From Kibdelosporangium sp. MJ126-NF4 (lineage in GTDB: Bacteria; Actinomycetota; Actinomycetes; Mycobacteriales; Pseudonocardiaceae), in NCBI RefSeq assembly GCF_000826545.1, contig NZ_CDME01000018.1:1-52818 (forward strand): a stretch of 52,818 bases of DNA, written 5' to 3'. The translations under genes were made by a program, and so were the position numbers. Numbering within the stretch: the first letter of the stretch is position 1; every line of letters starts with the position of its first letter. Shown in pieces: positions 35,490-52,674 of the stretch. The notes below the pieces were generated by a model. The model was not told the origin of the DNA. It saw only the letters and a program-made list of their open reading frames with translations, and did not search any database.

Positions 35490-35890
35490 ACGCCAAGCCA
35501 CCTGCGGCAGACGCTCGTCTGTAGCAGCATCGTGAGCCAAGCACATCCAGAGCATGGGCGCCAGAACTCGTACTCGGTCACGTGGTTCCTGTTCCAAGGC
35601 GTTGATTTGCTGGGTCAACTCCCGGCAGCGTGTCACCATCTCTCGGGCGATACGCGACACCACATCGGCGTGATTAGCCAAGCGGTGGGCCAGGTCGTCG
35701 ATGACGTGGTAATGGCGCAGGCCGCAGAACGGGACCTGCAGGCCAGGGGCGATTTCGTGCAGGTTCCAGCGCGGCTGGTTGACCAACTCGGTGCGCTGGA
35801 CCACCAGGTCGTGTCGATAGTCGGCCGGCAGCTTCACCTCACGGGTGGCCCCGTCCAAGCGGGTCACAGCCAGATTCGGTTCGCACAGAG
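35490..35890 (-). pseudogene. IS110-family transposase fragment
   Basis: Reads TRLDGATREVKLPADYRHDL, VVQRTELVNQPRWNLHEI and later DVVSRIAREMVTRCRELTQQ, the middle coiled part of IS110 (DEDD) transposases. Both the N-terminal catalytic domain and the C-terminal PGCG domain are missing. Confidence 0.7.
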
Positions 35891-35894
35891 CCGG

Positions 35895-36295
35895 GTGCAC
35901 GGCCCAATCGCTTCCGAGGACCGGCGTTGAGTTCGTCGCGATCGCGTCGAGCTTGCCTGACTGAACTTCGATAGGTCCGGGCCCTTGGGTAGGTATTACC
36001 GAAGAAGCTTGTTGGTGTTCTCGTTCGTGCCGCGCTGCTACGGGATTCGCGGGCAGTGAAGACCACGTCGACATCGGTCGCGGTCGTGAAGCTCTTGTGC
36101 GCGGCCAATTCCATCTCACGGTCCCAGGTCATCGTCACTCGCAGCCGGGGCCAGCCGTGGATAGGCCTCGACCAGCGCGGAACAGCCACAGCGCTATGGC
36201 GGCTGGCCAACTTCACGATGGTCACAAAACCGCGACTTGCATTCACCAGGGTGGCGATCTGATTGTATGGCTGATCCTCATTAGGGGATCGTTGC
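35895..36295 (-). pseudogene. IS30-family transposase remnant with frameshifts
   Basis: Pieces in different frames match one IS30 transposase: ATLVNASRGFVTIVKLASRH, then MTWDREMELAAHKSFTTATD, then QRGTNENTNKLLR and YLPKGPDLSKFSQA, then ELNAGPRKRLG. Frame changes and in-frame stops (for example after LLR) make it inactive. The catalytic Asp of TWD and the Glu of NEN are still readable. Confidence 0.8.
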
Positions 36296-36531
36296 CATGG
36301 CACAGGCACAGGTGCCCGACGATCTGCCCCCCCCTTAACAGCACTGCCGCTTCGACCGGTTGAATCTAAGGTGCTCCACTTGAGGATCTCGTTGTGGTCC
36401 CGCAGTCGGCTGGTTCTCCGCTCACAACTCCGCCAACTCGGTCTGCTCATCGGTGCCCTTCCTGCATGGGCGCCAGCGTTGATATCGGCTGCTCCATCCA
36501 CCGCCGCACCGCCGAGTCGACTAGATCGAAT

Positions 36532-36652
36532 TCAGCCACGACCTCGGGAGTCATGCGGTAACTCCGCCAACATGACTTGCACGATCTCGGCCTTGAACTC
36601 CGGTGTGAACTGCCCGCCGCGTCCGTCGCTTCCTGCTGCTCGCAGACTCCAT
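36532..36652 (-). pseudogene. IS3-family OrfA fragment
   Basis: ATG at 36652 with GGGAGG upstream begins MESASSRKRRTRR. A 1-nt insertion then shifts into QFTPEFKAEIVQVMLAEL, the HTH start of IS3 OrfA, which soon ends. With the OrfB piece at 35317-35469 it may be one IS3 element split by the IS30 and IS110 pieces. Confidence 0.7.
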
Positions 36653-37048
36653 GATGAAGGACACCTCCCAGTAACACACGTCCCGATCGCTGTTGCCCCG
36701 TCAAACTGGGCAACATCAAATGGCGAGGTAGATCATGTGAGGTGCACTGGCTATCTCTGTCTGCAACCGGGTGAAATGATTGAGCGCCTGCATGCGACAA
36801 GCAAGTTGCTAGAGAGGAGATGACTCACACCCGAAAACCGTCGCTGTACTGCACTGATGAGGTCGACAGGTGGCGCAGACCTGACCCCTATGCGCGAGCT
36901 TACTCAGCCGCTCAGGTGCTACACGACTGAGTGGTCTGCGTGCGCCTCTAGCCTGATCGGTGCCCTCGCTGCCGCGGTTGCTGCTAGCTTGCGTCTGCTT
37001 GATGGATCCCCGGGCGGCTCGCCGTCCTCAAGTGATTAATTGGTGGTA
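36653..37048. other. Gene-free 0.4-kb gap
   Basis: No supported gene, repeat or RNA seen. It has lower GC than the chromosome average and includes the probable promoter region of the following low-GC gene, but no clear -35/-10 pair. Confidence 0.5.
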
Positions 37049-37927
37049 ATGGCTACGCAAAATAGTCAGGAGCTTATGGAAATCTTGGGCGCTGAGCGGA
37101 GGGCGGAGAGCTTCTGCTCGAAGGTTCAGCTCATTGATCCCAAGACGGCGGAAGAGATTCTCTGTTACAACACCGAGAACAGGAAAATTGACCGAAGCAC
37201 GGTAGAACTTTATTCCGAGGCGATGAAGCGAGGCGAGTGGAAGCTCTCGCATCAGGGTATCGCGATTGATGTTGACGGAATATTGCTTGACGGACAGCAT
37301 CGACTAGCTGCGGTGATCAAATCGGGAATTTCGGTTCCTATGCTGGTGGTACGAGGGGTCGAGCGTTCTACCTTTAGTGTGATGGACACTGGAAAGCGTC
37401 GTACTGCGAGCGACAATCTTCGGATGTTGGGTGTTGCAGATGTCTACAATGTGGCGGCGACACTGCGCTATGTGTACCTGTATGACACTCTTCCAGTTGA
37501 TGCAGCCTGGACTGGGTCCAAAACGCGGCTGACCAACGACCAGATACTCGAGCTTCATACGAAATATCCGGATATGGCTGAGTATGTCAAGCGCGGGCGA
37601 TTGATAGCGTCGGCTGTCGGGATAATTACCTCAGCGTGCTCGGCTGGTGGATATGTGACATGGAGGTCCGCTCCGGAATTGGATCAAAGCGAGTGGTTCA
37701 ATGGTATTATCAGTGGTGCCAACCTGGATGAAGATGATCCACGTTTGCGTTTTCGAAACTTTTTCGTAAACGCGCGCGCTCAAGGTGGTCGCCGTCGGAT
37801 GGACGCCCGTGAGCACCTGGCTATCTACCTCAAGGCGTGGAACTTGTGGCGAAAAGGTGAGAAGCGTCAACTCCTCTCCTTCCGTAAAGGGGAGGCGATG
37901 CCAAAGCCGGTAACTATAGGACTGTAG
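37049..37927 (+). CDS. ParB/DGQHR-like protein of phage or plasmid type
   Basis: Protein of 292 residues. The N-terminal part (about 20-110) has LIDPKTAEEILCYNTENRKI and the hallmark LLDGQHRLAAVIKSG, as in ParB/Srx-superfamily domains of phages and mobile elements. The C-terminal part is helical, with RLRFRNFFVNARAQGGRRRM. GC content and codon use are visibly lower than in neighbouring genes (many AT-ending codons), pointing to transfer. It is a single gene without a partner, inside a field of IS fragments. ATG 37049 is chosen; TTG 37040 is possible. Confidence 0.8.
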   Translation: MATQNSQELMEILGAERRAESFCSKVQLIDPKTAEEILCYNTENRKIDRSTVELYSEAMKRGEWKLSHQGIAIDVDGILLDGQHRLAAVIKSGISVPMLVVRGVERSTFSVMDTGKRRTASDNLRMLGVADVYNVAATLRYVYLYDTLPVDAAWTGSKTRLTNDQILELHTKYPDMAEYVKRGRLIASAVGIITSACSAGGYVTWRSAPELDQSEWFNGIISGANLDEDDPRLRFRNFFVNARAQGGRRRMDAREHLAIYLKAWNLWRKGEKRQLLSFRKGEAMPKPVTIGL

Positions 37928-38117
37928 TAGTAGTCGGGTGGAGAGATGAGAGCTCTCCACCCGACTGGTGGAAGAATCGTCGAACAGGTCCGTCCGGTCG
38001 AAATTCACCTTCCAGTGGACATTATACATGACCTGCTCGACGATTCCATTAGTTCGTTACGCTTAACTCGAATGTGTGACGCAAATTTGTTTCCATGGAA
38101 TCTATATGGAGGTTACG

Positions 38118-38300
38118 GTGGGTCGATCGCTCCACTTTCCGGTCGAGGTGAAAATGGATATCGCCTTCAGTGTCCTCGCGAAAGTTGTGACAGTGGCGGA
38201 GGCGGCACGGCAGAATAACGTCTCCCCGGCTTCAGTGTCATCGTGGGTGGAGCAGGCTCGTGACGCCGTCGCGGTACGTCTCACCGGTTTTCGCGGCTAG
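38118..38300 (+). CDS. Small HTH protein, transposase OrfA-like, possible remnant
   Basis: Sixty residues: FPVEVKMDIAFSVLAKVVTV then AEAARQNNVSPASVSSWVEQ, the helix-turn-helix found at the N-terminus of several transposases. GTG 38118 has GGAGG 5 nt upstream. The frame ends in VRLTGFRG, much shorter than a transposase, so it is a truncated insertion-sequence gene or a captured small regulator. A strong hairpin follows the stop. Confidence 0.55.
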   Translation: MGRSLHFPVEVKMDIAFSVLAKVVTVAEAARQNNVSPASVSSWVEQARDAVAVRLTGFRG

Positions 38301-38310
38301 GTGAATTGTT

Positions 38311-38350
38311 GGTGATGTTAGGGCTGTCTTTTTGTGGTCCTAACATCACC
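38311..38350. terminator. 12-bp stem hairpin after the small HTH gene
   Basis: ggtgatgttagg (38311-38322) pairs perfectly with cctaacatcacc (38339-38350). The 16-nt loop contains ctttttg. It may be a terminator or a remnant of element ends. Confidence 0.5.
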
Positions 38351-38655
38351 GGCTAGGTTACCGGAGTGAGTGTTCGAGTCCAACCTTCTGACGAACTGTA
38401 GAAGGCGTCGTGCAGCTGCTAGTGAGCATCGGGCTTAGCTTGAGTTCTTCTGTTCGGCGGGGTCTCAGGTTGGTGGAGGGTTTCCTTCCATTCAGGGGCT
38501 GGTTCATTGGTGCTGGTGTCGAAGTCATATCGGGGTGGGGTGCTGGTTTGGGTCCTGAATGGGTGGCCTGGGCCCGGGGGGAAGGTTTCCGGACGCCGGC
38601 CAGGCAGGTCGTGCTCGGGCGGACGCCGTAGGTCGCCGGCGAGTAGCAGCCAGGT
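38351..38655. other. Gene-free 0.3-kb gap
   Basis: No supported gene. Minus-strand reading gives a Pro/Thr-rich frame without a recognisable domain, possibly the decayed end of another element. Confidence 0.4.
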
Positions 38656-39762
38656 CTAACGGTCTGCGGCCGTGAGCCACCGGCCAACGTCAGTTGAGTA
38701 TGTCCAGAATTCCGTGAGGTGCGCGGCGGCCTCGGGGCTCTCGGCGGCGAGTTGGGTGAGCAGGACTGCGACCGTGCCGGTGGCCGGGATGATCTGCGCC
38801 GTGGTTCCGGTCCCACCCGTCCAGCCGTAGCGCCCGGGGACGTTCCACGGGTTCGCGGTGTTGATGTCGACCGAACCACCGAAGCCCCAACCCTGACCGT
38901 CGACGTACAGGTCCGCGTCCGCCCGCTGTTCGTCGGTCAGGTGGTCGGTGGTCATGAGTGTCACGGACTCCCGGGTGAGCAGGGTGTCGGTCAGCAGCGC
39001 ACGGCCGAAGCGCAGCCAGTCGTCCGCAGTGGAGACCAGACCGCCGCCGCCGGACGGAAAGGCGGGAGGTGTGCTCCACTGCCCGTCGGGCGCGTCGACG
39101 AGTTCCAGTCCGGGGCGGTAGTAGCTCGTGAACCGGTCGAGCTTCTCCGGCGGGACCCAGAAAGCCGTGTCCACCATGCCGAGCGGTTCGAACACCCACT
39201 CGTGCAGGAAGTCGGGCAGCGTCTGCCCGGACACCCGGGCGATGAGCACGCCCTGCAGGTCGGACGCGGCGTGGTACAGGAACGCCTCGCCGGGCTGCGC
39301 GGCCATCGGAAGCGTTGCCAGCCTTGCCATCCACTCGTCCGGCGCGGGCGGAGCCTGCACCTGGCGGCCGTCCCAGCCCATCACCTCGCCGAACGCCTCG
39401 ACGGCAGGCAGGTCGAACCGGGACGCGAAGCCGTACCCGGCACGGGAGGTGAGCAGATCGAACACGGTCACCGCGCGCGTGGCCGGTACGACGTCGTCGA
39501 TCGGGCTTTCCGGCGTCCGCACGACCATGGGGGAGGCCAGTTCCGGCAGCCACTTGTCCACCGGGTCGTCGAGCGCGAGCCTGCCGTCCTCGACCAGCAG
39601 CATCACCGCGGCGGCCGTGATCGGCTTCGTGATCGAGGCGATCCGGAAGATCGAGTCCTGCCGCACTGGGCCCGCGGTCCGCACCTCGACGTCGTCTCCC
39701 CGGGCGACGAGGGTGACCACGCCGGGCAGCCTGCCCTCGTCCACGTACTTGTCCAGGTCCAT
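38656..39762 (-). CDS. Serine hydrolase, class C beta-lactamase fold (paralogue 2)
   Basis: Protein of 368 residues, collinear with the product of 33839-34927 and identical at well over half of the positions by eye. Shared blocks include DPWNVPGRYGW-type sequence near the C-terminus and AVTVFDLLTSRAGYGF. The nucleophile motif is SITK in FRIASITKPITAAA and the tyrosine motif is LYHAASDLQG, where the usual Asn of YxN is replaced by Ala. A C-terminal extension (STDVGRWLTAADR) is unique to this copy. Esterase or peptidase-like activity expected. Confidence 0.88.
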   Translation of the reverse strand: MDLDKYVDEGRLPGVVTLVARGDDVEVRTAGPVRQDSIFRIASITKPITAAAVMLLVEDGRLALDDPVDKWLPELASPMVVRTPESPIDDVVPATRAVTVFDLLTSRAGYGFASRFDLPAVEAFGEVMGWDGRQVQAPPAPDEWMARLATLPMAAQPGEAFLYHAASDLQGVLIARVSGQTLPDFLHEWVFEPLGMVDTAFWVPPEKLDRFTSYYRPGLELVDAPDGQWSTPPAFPSGGGGLVSTADDWLRFGRALLTDTLLTRESVTLMTTDHLTDEQRADADLYVDGQGWGFGGSVDINTANPWNVPGRYGWTGGTGTTAQIIPATGTVAVLLTQLAAESPEAAAHLTEFWTYSTDVGRWLTAADR

Positions 39763-39965
39763 GCCCCGGTAGACCAGCCTCTCGCCGAAAACTCATCGGA
39801 TCGGGATTCCCGATACTGGGATCAGTACTACTCACACAGTGATATCTCACCGTGACGAAAATGCCCAAAAGGGCAGTGACCTGCATAAATCGATGGCGCG
39901 GGGTGAGTCGACCTGGGAAGGATCCGCCGAGCAGAGAGAGCACAGCCGGTCCAGGGAGGGACGCG

Positions 39966-43718
<3,753 letters not shown>

Positions 43719-43722
<4 letters not shown>

Positions 43723-44602
43723 ACAACAACGCGGACCGCAAAGCCGAGGTTCTCATCGAGGCCCTGCCGTGGCTGCAGGAGTTCCACGGCGCGCTCGTGG
43801 TCATCAAGTACGGCGGCAACGCCATGGTCGACGAGAACCTCAAACGCGCTTTCGCGCAGGACATGGTGTTCCTGCGACTGGCCGGACTGCGGCCGGTGGT
43901 CGTGCACGGCGGCGGCCCGCAGATCGGCGCGATGCTGGACAAGCTGGGCATCCAGAGCGAGTTCCGCGGTGGCCTACGGGTTACCACGCCGGAAGCGATG
44001 GACGTCGTGCGCATGGTGCTCGTCGGCCAGGTCGGCCGCGAACTCGTCGGCCTGATCAACGCGCACGGCCCGTACGCGGTCGGTATCTCCGGCGAGGACG
44101 CGCACCTGTTCACCGCCGAACGCCGTGGCCTCGAGGTCGACGGCGAACTGGTCGACCTCGGCCTGGTCGGCGACGTGGTCACGGTGAATCCGGCCGCGGT
44201 CGAGGACATCGTCGGCGCGGGCCGGATCCCTGTGGTGTCCACAGTGGCCCCTGACCTCGACGGCGTCGTGCACAACGTGAACGCCGACACGGCGGCGGCC
44301 GCGCTGGCGGTCGCGCTGAAGGCGCGCAAACTCGTCGTCCTGACCGACGTCGAGGGGCTCTACAAGAACTGGCCGGACAAGTCCTCCCTGGTGAACCGGA
44401 TCGACGTCACCGAGCTGGCGAAGGTGTTGCCGGGCTTGGCCAGTGGGATGGTGCCGAAGATGGAGGCCTGCCTGCGCGCGGTCCGCGGCGGGGTGTCGCA
44501 GGCCCACGTGATCGACGGCAGGCAGGCGCATTCGGTGTTGCTGGAGGTGTTCACGAGCGAGGGCGTGGGCACGATGGTGCTACCAGACGAAAGGGAAGCG
44601 TG

Positions 44603-44603
<1 letters not shown>
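43719..44603 (+). CDS. argB: Acetylglutamate kinase, ArgB
   Basis: Protein of 294 residues, amino-acid kinase fold. [10 protein letters not shown] is the phosphate-binding lysine/glycine motif, [13 protein letters not shown] binds substrate, and [15 protein letters not shown] and LTDVEGLY are also conserved. In this enzyme group arginine often inhibits through an N-terminal helix, here [14 protein letters not shown]. The ATG overlaps the argJ stop by 4 nt. Confidence 0.97.
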
Positions 44604-48653
<4,050 letters not shown>

Positions 48654-48654
<1 letters not shown>

Positions 48655-49247
48655 TGGCTCTTGACCATCTCGTTTACGCGATGCCGGATCTCGCGTTCGC
48701 GGGCGACGTGCGGATCGACCTGACAGAGGGCGGCAGGCACGTCGGTCGAGGCACTCGCAACCTGTTGGCGAATCTGGGCGGCGGCGCGTACCTCGAGGTG
48801 ATCGGACCGGACCGGGACCAGCCAGAGCCGGACGGCCCCCGGCCGTTCGGCATCGACGAGCTGACCGAGCCGAAGCTGGTGGCCTGGGCCGTCCGGGTCG
48901 ACAACATCGATGACGTCGTGGACCGCGCGAAGGCCCGGGGCTACGATCCCGGGCCGGTCACCCCGATGTCCCGCAGGCGCCCGGACGGTGTCCTGCTGGA
49001 GTGGCGGCTCACGCCGATGCTCGCGGGTGTCCTGCCCTTCCTGATCGACTGGGGGAGCACGCCGCACCCGACCGAGTCCCTGCCCACCGGCGCGGAACTG
49101 GAGTCGTTGCTGATACAGGACTACGAGAAGGATTCGCTGCACACAGGTCTGCAGGCCCTCGGTATCCGTGACTTCGCGGTGGGGTACGGGCCGACTGGTC
49201 TGGAAGCCACCATCGTCACACCGCATGGTGAAGTGATCCTCCGATGA
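48654..49247 (+). CDS. VOC/glyoxalase-like domain protein
   Basis: Protein of 197 residues. The N-terminal [11 protein letters not shown] and the [15 protein letters not shown] stretch with its metal-position Glu fit the glyoxalase-like (PF13468-type) family. Repeats of beta-alpha-beta-beta-beta type are implied by [19 protein letters not shown]. Enzymatic role unknown. GTG start shares a base with the argH stop; GAGGGGAA lies upstream. Coupled by ATGA to the glycosylase gene. Confidence 0.85.
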
Positions 49248-49855
49248 GGCAACTCACGCACGACGAGCTGGCCATCGATCCCGTTGACGCGTCGAAGATC
49301 CTGCTCGGCAGCGTGCTGGAATCCCACAGTCCGCAAGGGGTCGTGCGCGTCCGGCTGGTGGAGGTCGAGGCCTACCGCGGCGGCGACGATCCCGCGTCGC
49401 ACTGCTACCGGGGCCGGACCCCGCGCAACGACGTGATGTTCGGCCCGGCCGGGCATCTCTACGTGTACTTCGTCTACGGCATGCACTTCTGCGCGAACAT
49501 CGTGTCGTTGACCGACGGCGTGCCCGGCGCGGTGCTGCTGCGCGCGGGCGAGGTGATCGACGGGTTCGAACTGGCCCGCACCCGCAGGCCGAGCGCGCGC
49601 AACGACGCCGAACTGGCGAAGGGTCCGGCCAGGCTGACCGGTGTGCTCGGCATCGACCGGGCACAGAACGGCGTCGACCTCACCGACCCCGACTCACCGA
49701 TCCGGATCTACGAAGGCGAACCGGCTGGTGAGATCTACAGCGGGCCACGTGTGGGCGTGGCCGTCGCGATGGACGTGCCATGGCGGTTCTGGGTGGATTC
49801 GCCCGCGGTGAGCGCGTACCGCAAGGGCGGGAAACGGACGAGGCAGCTCAGGTGA
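49244..49855 (+). CDS. mpg: DNA-3-methyladenine (alkyladenine) glycosylase
   Basis: Protein of 203 residues of the AAG/MPG fold. Landmarks are [20 protein letters not shown] with the catalytic Glu, [34 protein letters not shown] and [18 protein letters not shown]. It removes alkylated purines in base-excision repair. ATG overlaps the VOC gene; its stop overlaps the P450 GTG (GTGA). Confidence 0.95.
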   Translation: MRQLTHDELAIDPVDASKILLGSVLESHSPQGVVRVRLVEVEAYRGGDDPASHCYRGRTPRNDVMFGPAGHLYVYFVYGMHFCANIVSLTDGVPGAVLLRAGEVIDGFELARTRRPSARNDAELAKGPARLTGVLGIDRAQNGVDLTDPDSPIRIYEGEPAGEIYSGPRVGVAVAMDVPWRFWVDSPAVSAYRKGGKRTRQLR

Positions 49856-50844
49856 AGGTCACGCTTCCGGACGGCTCGACAGCCTGGCTGGTCACCGGAT
49901 ACGACGACGTCAGAGCTGGGCTGGCCGACCCGCGGCTGTCGTTGAACAAGGCGAACTCCGCCGGCGGCTACTCCGGCTTCACCCTGCCGCCCGCGCTGGA
50001 CCGCAACCTGCTCAACCTGGACCCGCCCGACCACACGAGGCTGCGCAAACTCGTCATGGGCGCGTTCACCACCCGCCGCGTGGCAGGGATGCGCGACCGC
50101 GTCCAGGCGACCGCCGACCGGCTGCTGGACGGCCTGAGCGGCACGGTCGACCTGATGGCCGCGTACGCCGCTCCGCTGCCGATCATCACCATCGGCGACC
50201 TGCTCGGCGTCCCGACCGAGCGGATCGGGGACTTCCGCGGCTGGACCGACGCGCTGATGACCGGCGGATCCAGGGACGCGGTGGCCAGCATGTACCGGTT
50301 CATGGTCGAGCTGATCGCCGCCAAACGGGCCGAGCCCGCCGACGACCTGATCTCGGGAATGATCGCCGCCAGGGACGGCGAGGACCGGCTGACCGAGGAC
50401 GAACTGCTGTCGCTGGCGTTCCTGATCCTGTGGGCGGGCTACGAGAACACCGTGCACCTGATCGGCAACAGCGTCCTGCGGCTGTTCGACGGCCCGGCCG
50501 ACACGGAGGAACTGCTCAGGGTGGCCAACCCGAGTCCGTACGCCATCCGCCGGTTCCCGCTGGAGGACATCGAGATCGCGGGCCAGACGATCACGGCAGG
50601 GGAGACCGTCCTGCTGGACATGCAGGCGGCCAACGAGGCGTCAACGCAGCACCTGAGCTTCGGTGCGGGCATCCACCACTGCCTCGGCGCGCCGCTCGCC
50701 CGGCTGGAGCTGGAGATCGCACTGGCCACGCTCTTCGGCAAGTACCCGGACGCGGCCCCCGCGGTGCCCCTCGACCAGTTGAGGTGGCGTGACTCGTTCC
50801 GCAGCCGTGGCCTGTTGGAACTGCCGGTCACGCTGACGCCGTGA
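49852..50844 (+). CDS. Shortened cytochrome P450 (330 aa)
   Basis: CYP105/107-like P450 with intact heme loop [17 protein letters not shown], an I-helix AGYENT in place of the common AGHETT, and an ELLR ExxR motif. Compared with the ~400-residue family it lacks about 60 N-terminal residues before [15 protein letters not shown], most of the segment between the I-helix and ELLR (only [10 protein letters not shown] remains), and the ~20-residue meander before [10 protein letters not shown]. No frameshift is visible, and the GTG start is coupled to mpg by GTGA. It is either a minimal P450-like protein with a new role or an in-frame eroded relic; loss of the meander makes normal monooxygenase activity doubtful. 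Confidence 0.85.
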   Translation: MKVTLPDGSTAWLVTGYDDVRAGLADPRLSLNKANSAGGYSGFTLPPALDRNLLNLDPPDHTRLRKLVMGAFTTRRVAGMRDRVQATADRLLDGLSGTVDLMAAYAAPLPIITIGDLLGVPTERIGDFRGWTDALMTGGSRDAVASMYRFMVELIAAKRAEPADDLISGMIAARDGEDRLTEDELLSLAFLILWAGYENTVHLIGNSVLRLFDGPADTEELLRVANPSPYAIRRFPLEDIEIAGQTITAGETVLLDMQAANEASTQHLSFGAGIHHCLGAPLARLELEIALATLFGKYPDAAPAVPLDQLRWRDSFRSRGLLELPVTLTP

Positions 50845-50880
50845 GGTAACCGCTCGACCTTGTGGTGGATGATGAGGACC

Positions 50881-52155
50881 GTGAGTGAGCACATCCTTGA
50901 CGAGCTGTCCTGGCGCGGCCTGATCGCGCAGTCCACCGACATCGACGCACTGCGCCGTGATCTCGACTCGGGCCCACTCACCCTCTATTGCGGTTTCGAC
51001 CCGACCGCCCCCAGCCTGCACGCGGGCAACCTGGTCCCGCTGCTGGGGCTGAGCCGGTTCCAGAAGGCCGGGCACCGGCCGATCGTGCTGGCAGGCGGCG
51101 CGACGGGGATGATCGGCGATCCCCGTGACACCGGCGAGCGCACGATGAACCCGCTGGACACGGTGGCCGAGTGGACCGAACGGATCCGCGGCCAGCTGGA
51201 GCGGTTCGTCGACTTCGACTCGTCGCCGACCGGCGCGCTGGTCGAGAACAACCTGACCTGGACGGCCTCGGTGCCGGTCACCGAGTTCCTCAGGGACGTC
51301 GGCAAGCACTTCTCGGTCAACGTGATGCTGGCCAGGGAGACCGTCAAGCGCAGGCTCGAAGGCGACGGCATGTCGTACACCGAGTTCAGCTACCTGCTCC
51401 TGCAGTCCAACGACTACCTGCAGCTTTACCGCAAGCACGGGTGCACGCTGCAGCTCGGCGGCCAGGACCAGTGGGGCAACATCGTCGGCGGGGTCGACCT
51501 GGTCAGGAAGGTCGAGCAGAAGAGCGTGCACGCGCTGACCGCGCCGCTGGTCACGGACTCGCAGGGGCGCAAGTTCGGCAAGTCCACCGGTGGCGGGAAC
51601 GTGTGGCTCGACCCGGCCATGACCTCGCCGTACGCCTGGTACCAGTACTTCGTGAACGTCGAGGACGCCGAGGCGCTGACCTACCTGCGCATGCTCACGT
51701 TCGTGCCGCGCGAGGAGATCGACGAGCTGACGCGGCAGACAGCGGAGAAACCGCAGCTGCGTGCCGCGCAGAAACGGCTGGCCCAGGAGTTCACCGACCT
51801 CGTGCACGGGGAGAAGGAGACCCACCAGGTGGTCGCCGCGTCGCAGGCCCTGTTCGGCCGCGGCGAGCTGCGCGAGCTGGACGCGGGCACGTTGGACGCG
51901 GCGATGGCCTCGGTCCCGACGGGTGACCTGAGCCTTGCCGACCAGCCGACGATCGTCGAGATCCTCGTGGCCAGCGGCCTTGCCGCAGGTAACGGGGCCG
52001 CGCGCCGGACGGTCGGCGAAGGTGGCGCGTACGTGAACAACACGCGCGTGACCGCGGAGGACTGGCGTCCGTCGGCCGATGACCTGCTGCACGGCAAGTG
52101 GCTTGTCGTGCGCAAGGGCAAGCGGAATACCGCCGGAATCCGCGTCTCGCCCTGA
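50881..52155 (+). CDS. tyrS: Tyrosyl-tRNA synthetase
   Basis: Class I synthetase of 424 residues. The HIGH-like motif is HAGN in [16 protein letters not shown], the KMSKS-like motif is KFGKS, the tyrosine pocket includes LYCGFDPTA, and an S4-type RNA-binding domain ends the protein ([14 protein letters not shown]). Charges tRNA-Tyr. GTG 50881 is preferred because [13 protein letters not shown] is the family N-terminus; an upstream ATG at 50860 would add seven unusual residues. Confidence 0.96.
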   Translation: MSEHILDELSWRGLIAQSTDIDALRRDLDSGPLTLYCGFDPTAPSLHAGNLVPLLGLSRFQKAGHRPIVLAGGATGMIGDPRDTGERTMNPLDTVAEWTERIRGQLERFVDFDSSPTGALVENNLTWTASVPVTEFLRDVGKHFSVNVMLARETVKRRLEGDGMSYTEFSYLLLQSNDYLQLYRKHGCTLQLGGQDQWGNIVGGVDLVRKVEQKSVHALTAPLVTDSQGRKFGKSTGGGNVWLDPAMTSPYAWYQYFVNVEDAEALTYLRMLTFVPREEIDELTRQTAEKPQLRAAQKRLAQEFTDLVHGEKETHQVVAASQALFGRGELRELDAGTLDAAMASVPTGDLSLADQPTIVEILVASGLAAGNGAARRTVGEGGAYVNNTRVTAEDWRPSADDLLHGKWLVVRKGKRNTAGIRVSP

Positions 52156-52172
52156 TCGGGTGGGTCCGTAGC

Positions 52173-52205
52173 ACAGGCCGTCAGTCGTTCAGACTGGCGG
52201 CCTGT
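52173..52205 (+). terminator. Terminator of tyrS
   Basis: acaggccgtcagtc (52173-52186) pairs with gactggcggcctgt (52192-52205) apart from one mismatch, around a 5-nt loop gttca. It lies 18 nt after the tyrS stop. Confidence 0.75.
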
Positions 52206-52288
52206 CCGCATGTTTGCGCAGGTCACAGGTGTTTTTCAGGATCGGAACCGGGATTCAGAAAGAAGTTGATGTGACGGGCGACACACTT

Positions 52289-52316
52289 GCACTCTGGCTG
52301 AGGTCCGATAGCGTGG
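52289..52316 (+). promoter_or_regulatory. rrn promoter candidate P1
   Basis: TTGCAC (52289-52294), a 16-nt spacer, TAGCGT (52311-52316). A hairpin (agccccgttg 52321-52330 with 52360-52369) follows, so transcripts from this promoter pass through a structured leader. Confidence 0.45.
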
Positions 52317-52382
52317 CAGTAGCCCCGTTGTAGGGCCGCTCACCTGCGGCTTTACCTCGCAGCGGGGCTTGAGGGGCGCGAT

Positions 52383-52411
52383 TTGACCTCTCGTTGGCGG
52401 CCGTGTAACTT
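52383..52411 (+). promoter_or_regulatory. rrn promoter P2
   Basis: TTGACC (52383-52388), 17-nt spacer, TAACTT (52406-52411): a strong sigma-A type promoter about 265 nt before 16S. Confidence 0.65.
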
Positions 52412-52527
52412 TATCCAGGTCAGCGCGGAACGGGCCCCAGAAAGTCGGGGGAACGGAGCGCAAGACCAAAAAAACTTAGTAATACAAGCCTTCTGAAGGT
52501 GCCGTGAAGACGGCCTCCGATGAATGT

Positions 52528-52674
52528 GCGTGTGTTGTTTGAGAACTCAACAGTGTGTCGATCTATTGAAAGCCAGTAGAGCTTTTATGAACCTCGTCAA
52601 GAGGTTCCTTTGAGATGGACAGATAGACCAGATAAGTTCTGGTTTGTCAGGACATCGAACTTTCAACTAAAGCA
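52528..52674 (+). ncRNA. rrn leader with antitermination/processing signals
   Basis: The word tttgagaactcaa (52538-52550) and surrounding sequence are typical of actinobacterial rrn leaders (boxA/nut region). A hairpin gaacctc (52589-52595) with gaggttc (52601-52607) follows, in the region where RNase III processing stems form. Confidence 0.6.

Noticed and set aside
36857..37039. Sixty-codon plus-strand frame before the DGQHR gene
   Set aside because: No ribosome site, no domain, and composition like non-coding DNA.
38360..38390. T-loop-like word gttcgagtcc, suggesting a tRNA
   Set aside because: The flanking bases do not pair as a T-stem and no acceptor, D or anticodon arms are found on either side.
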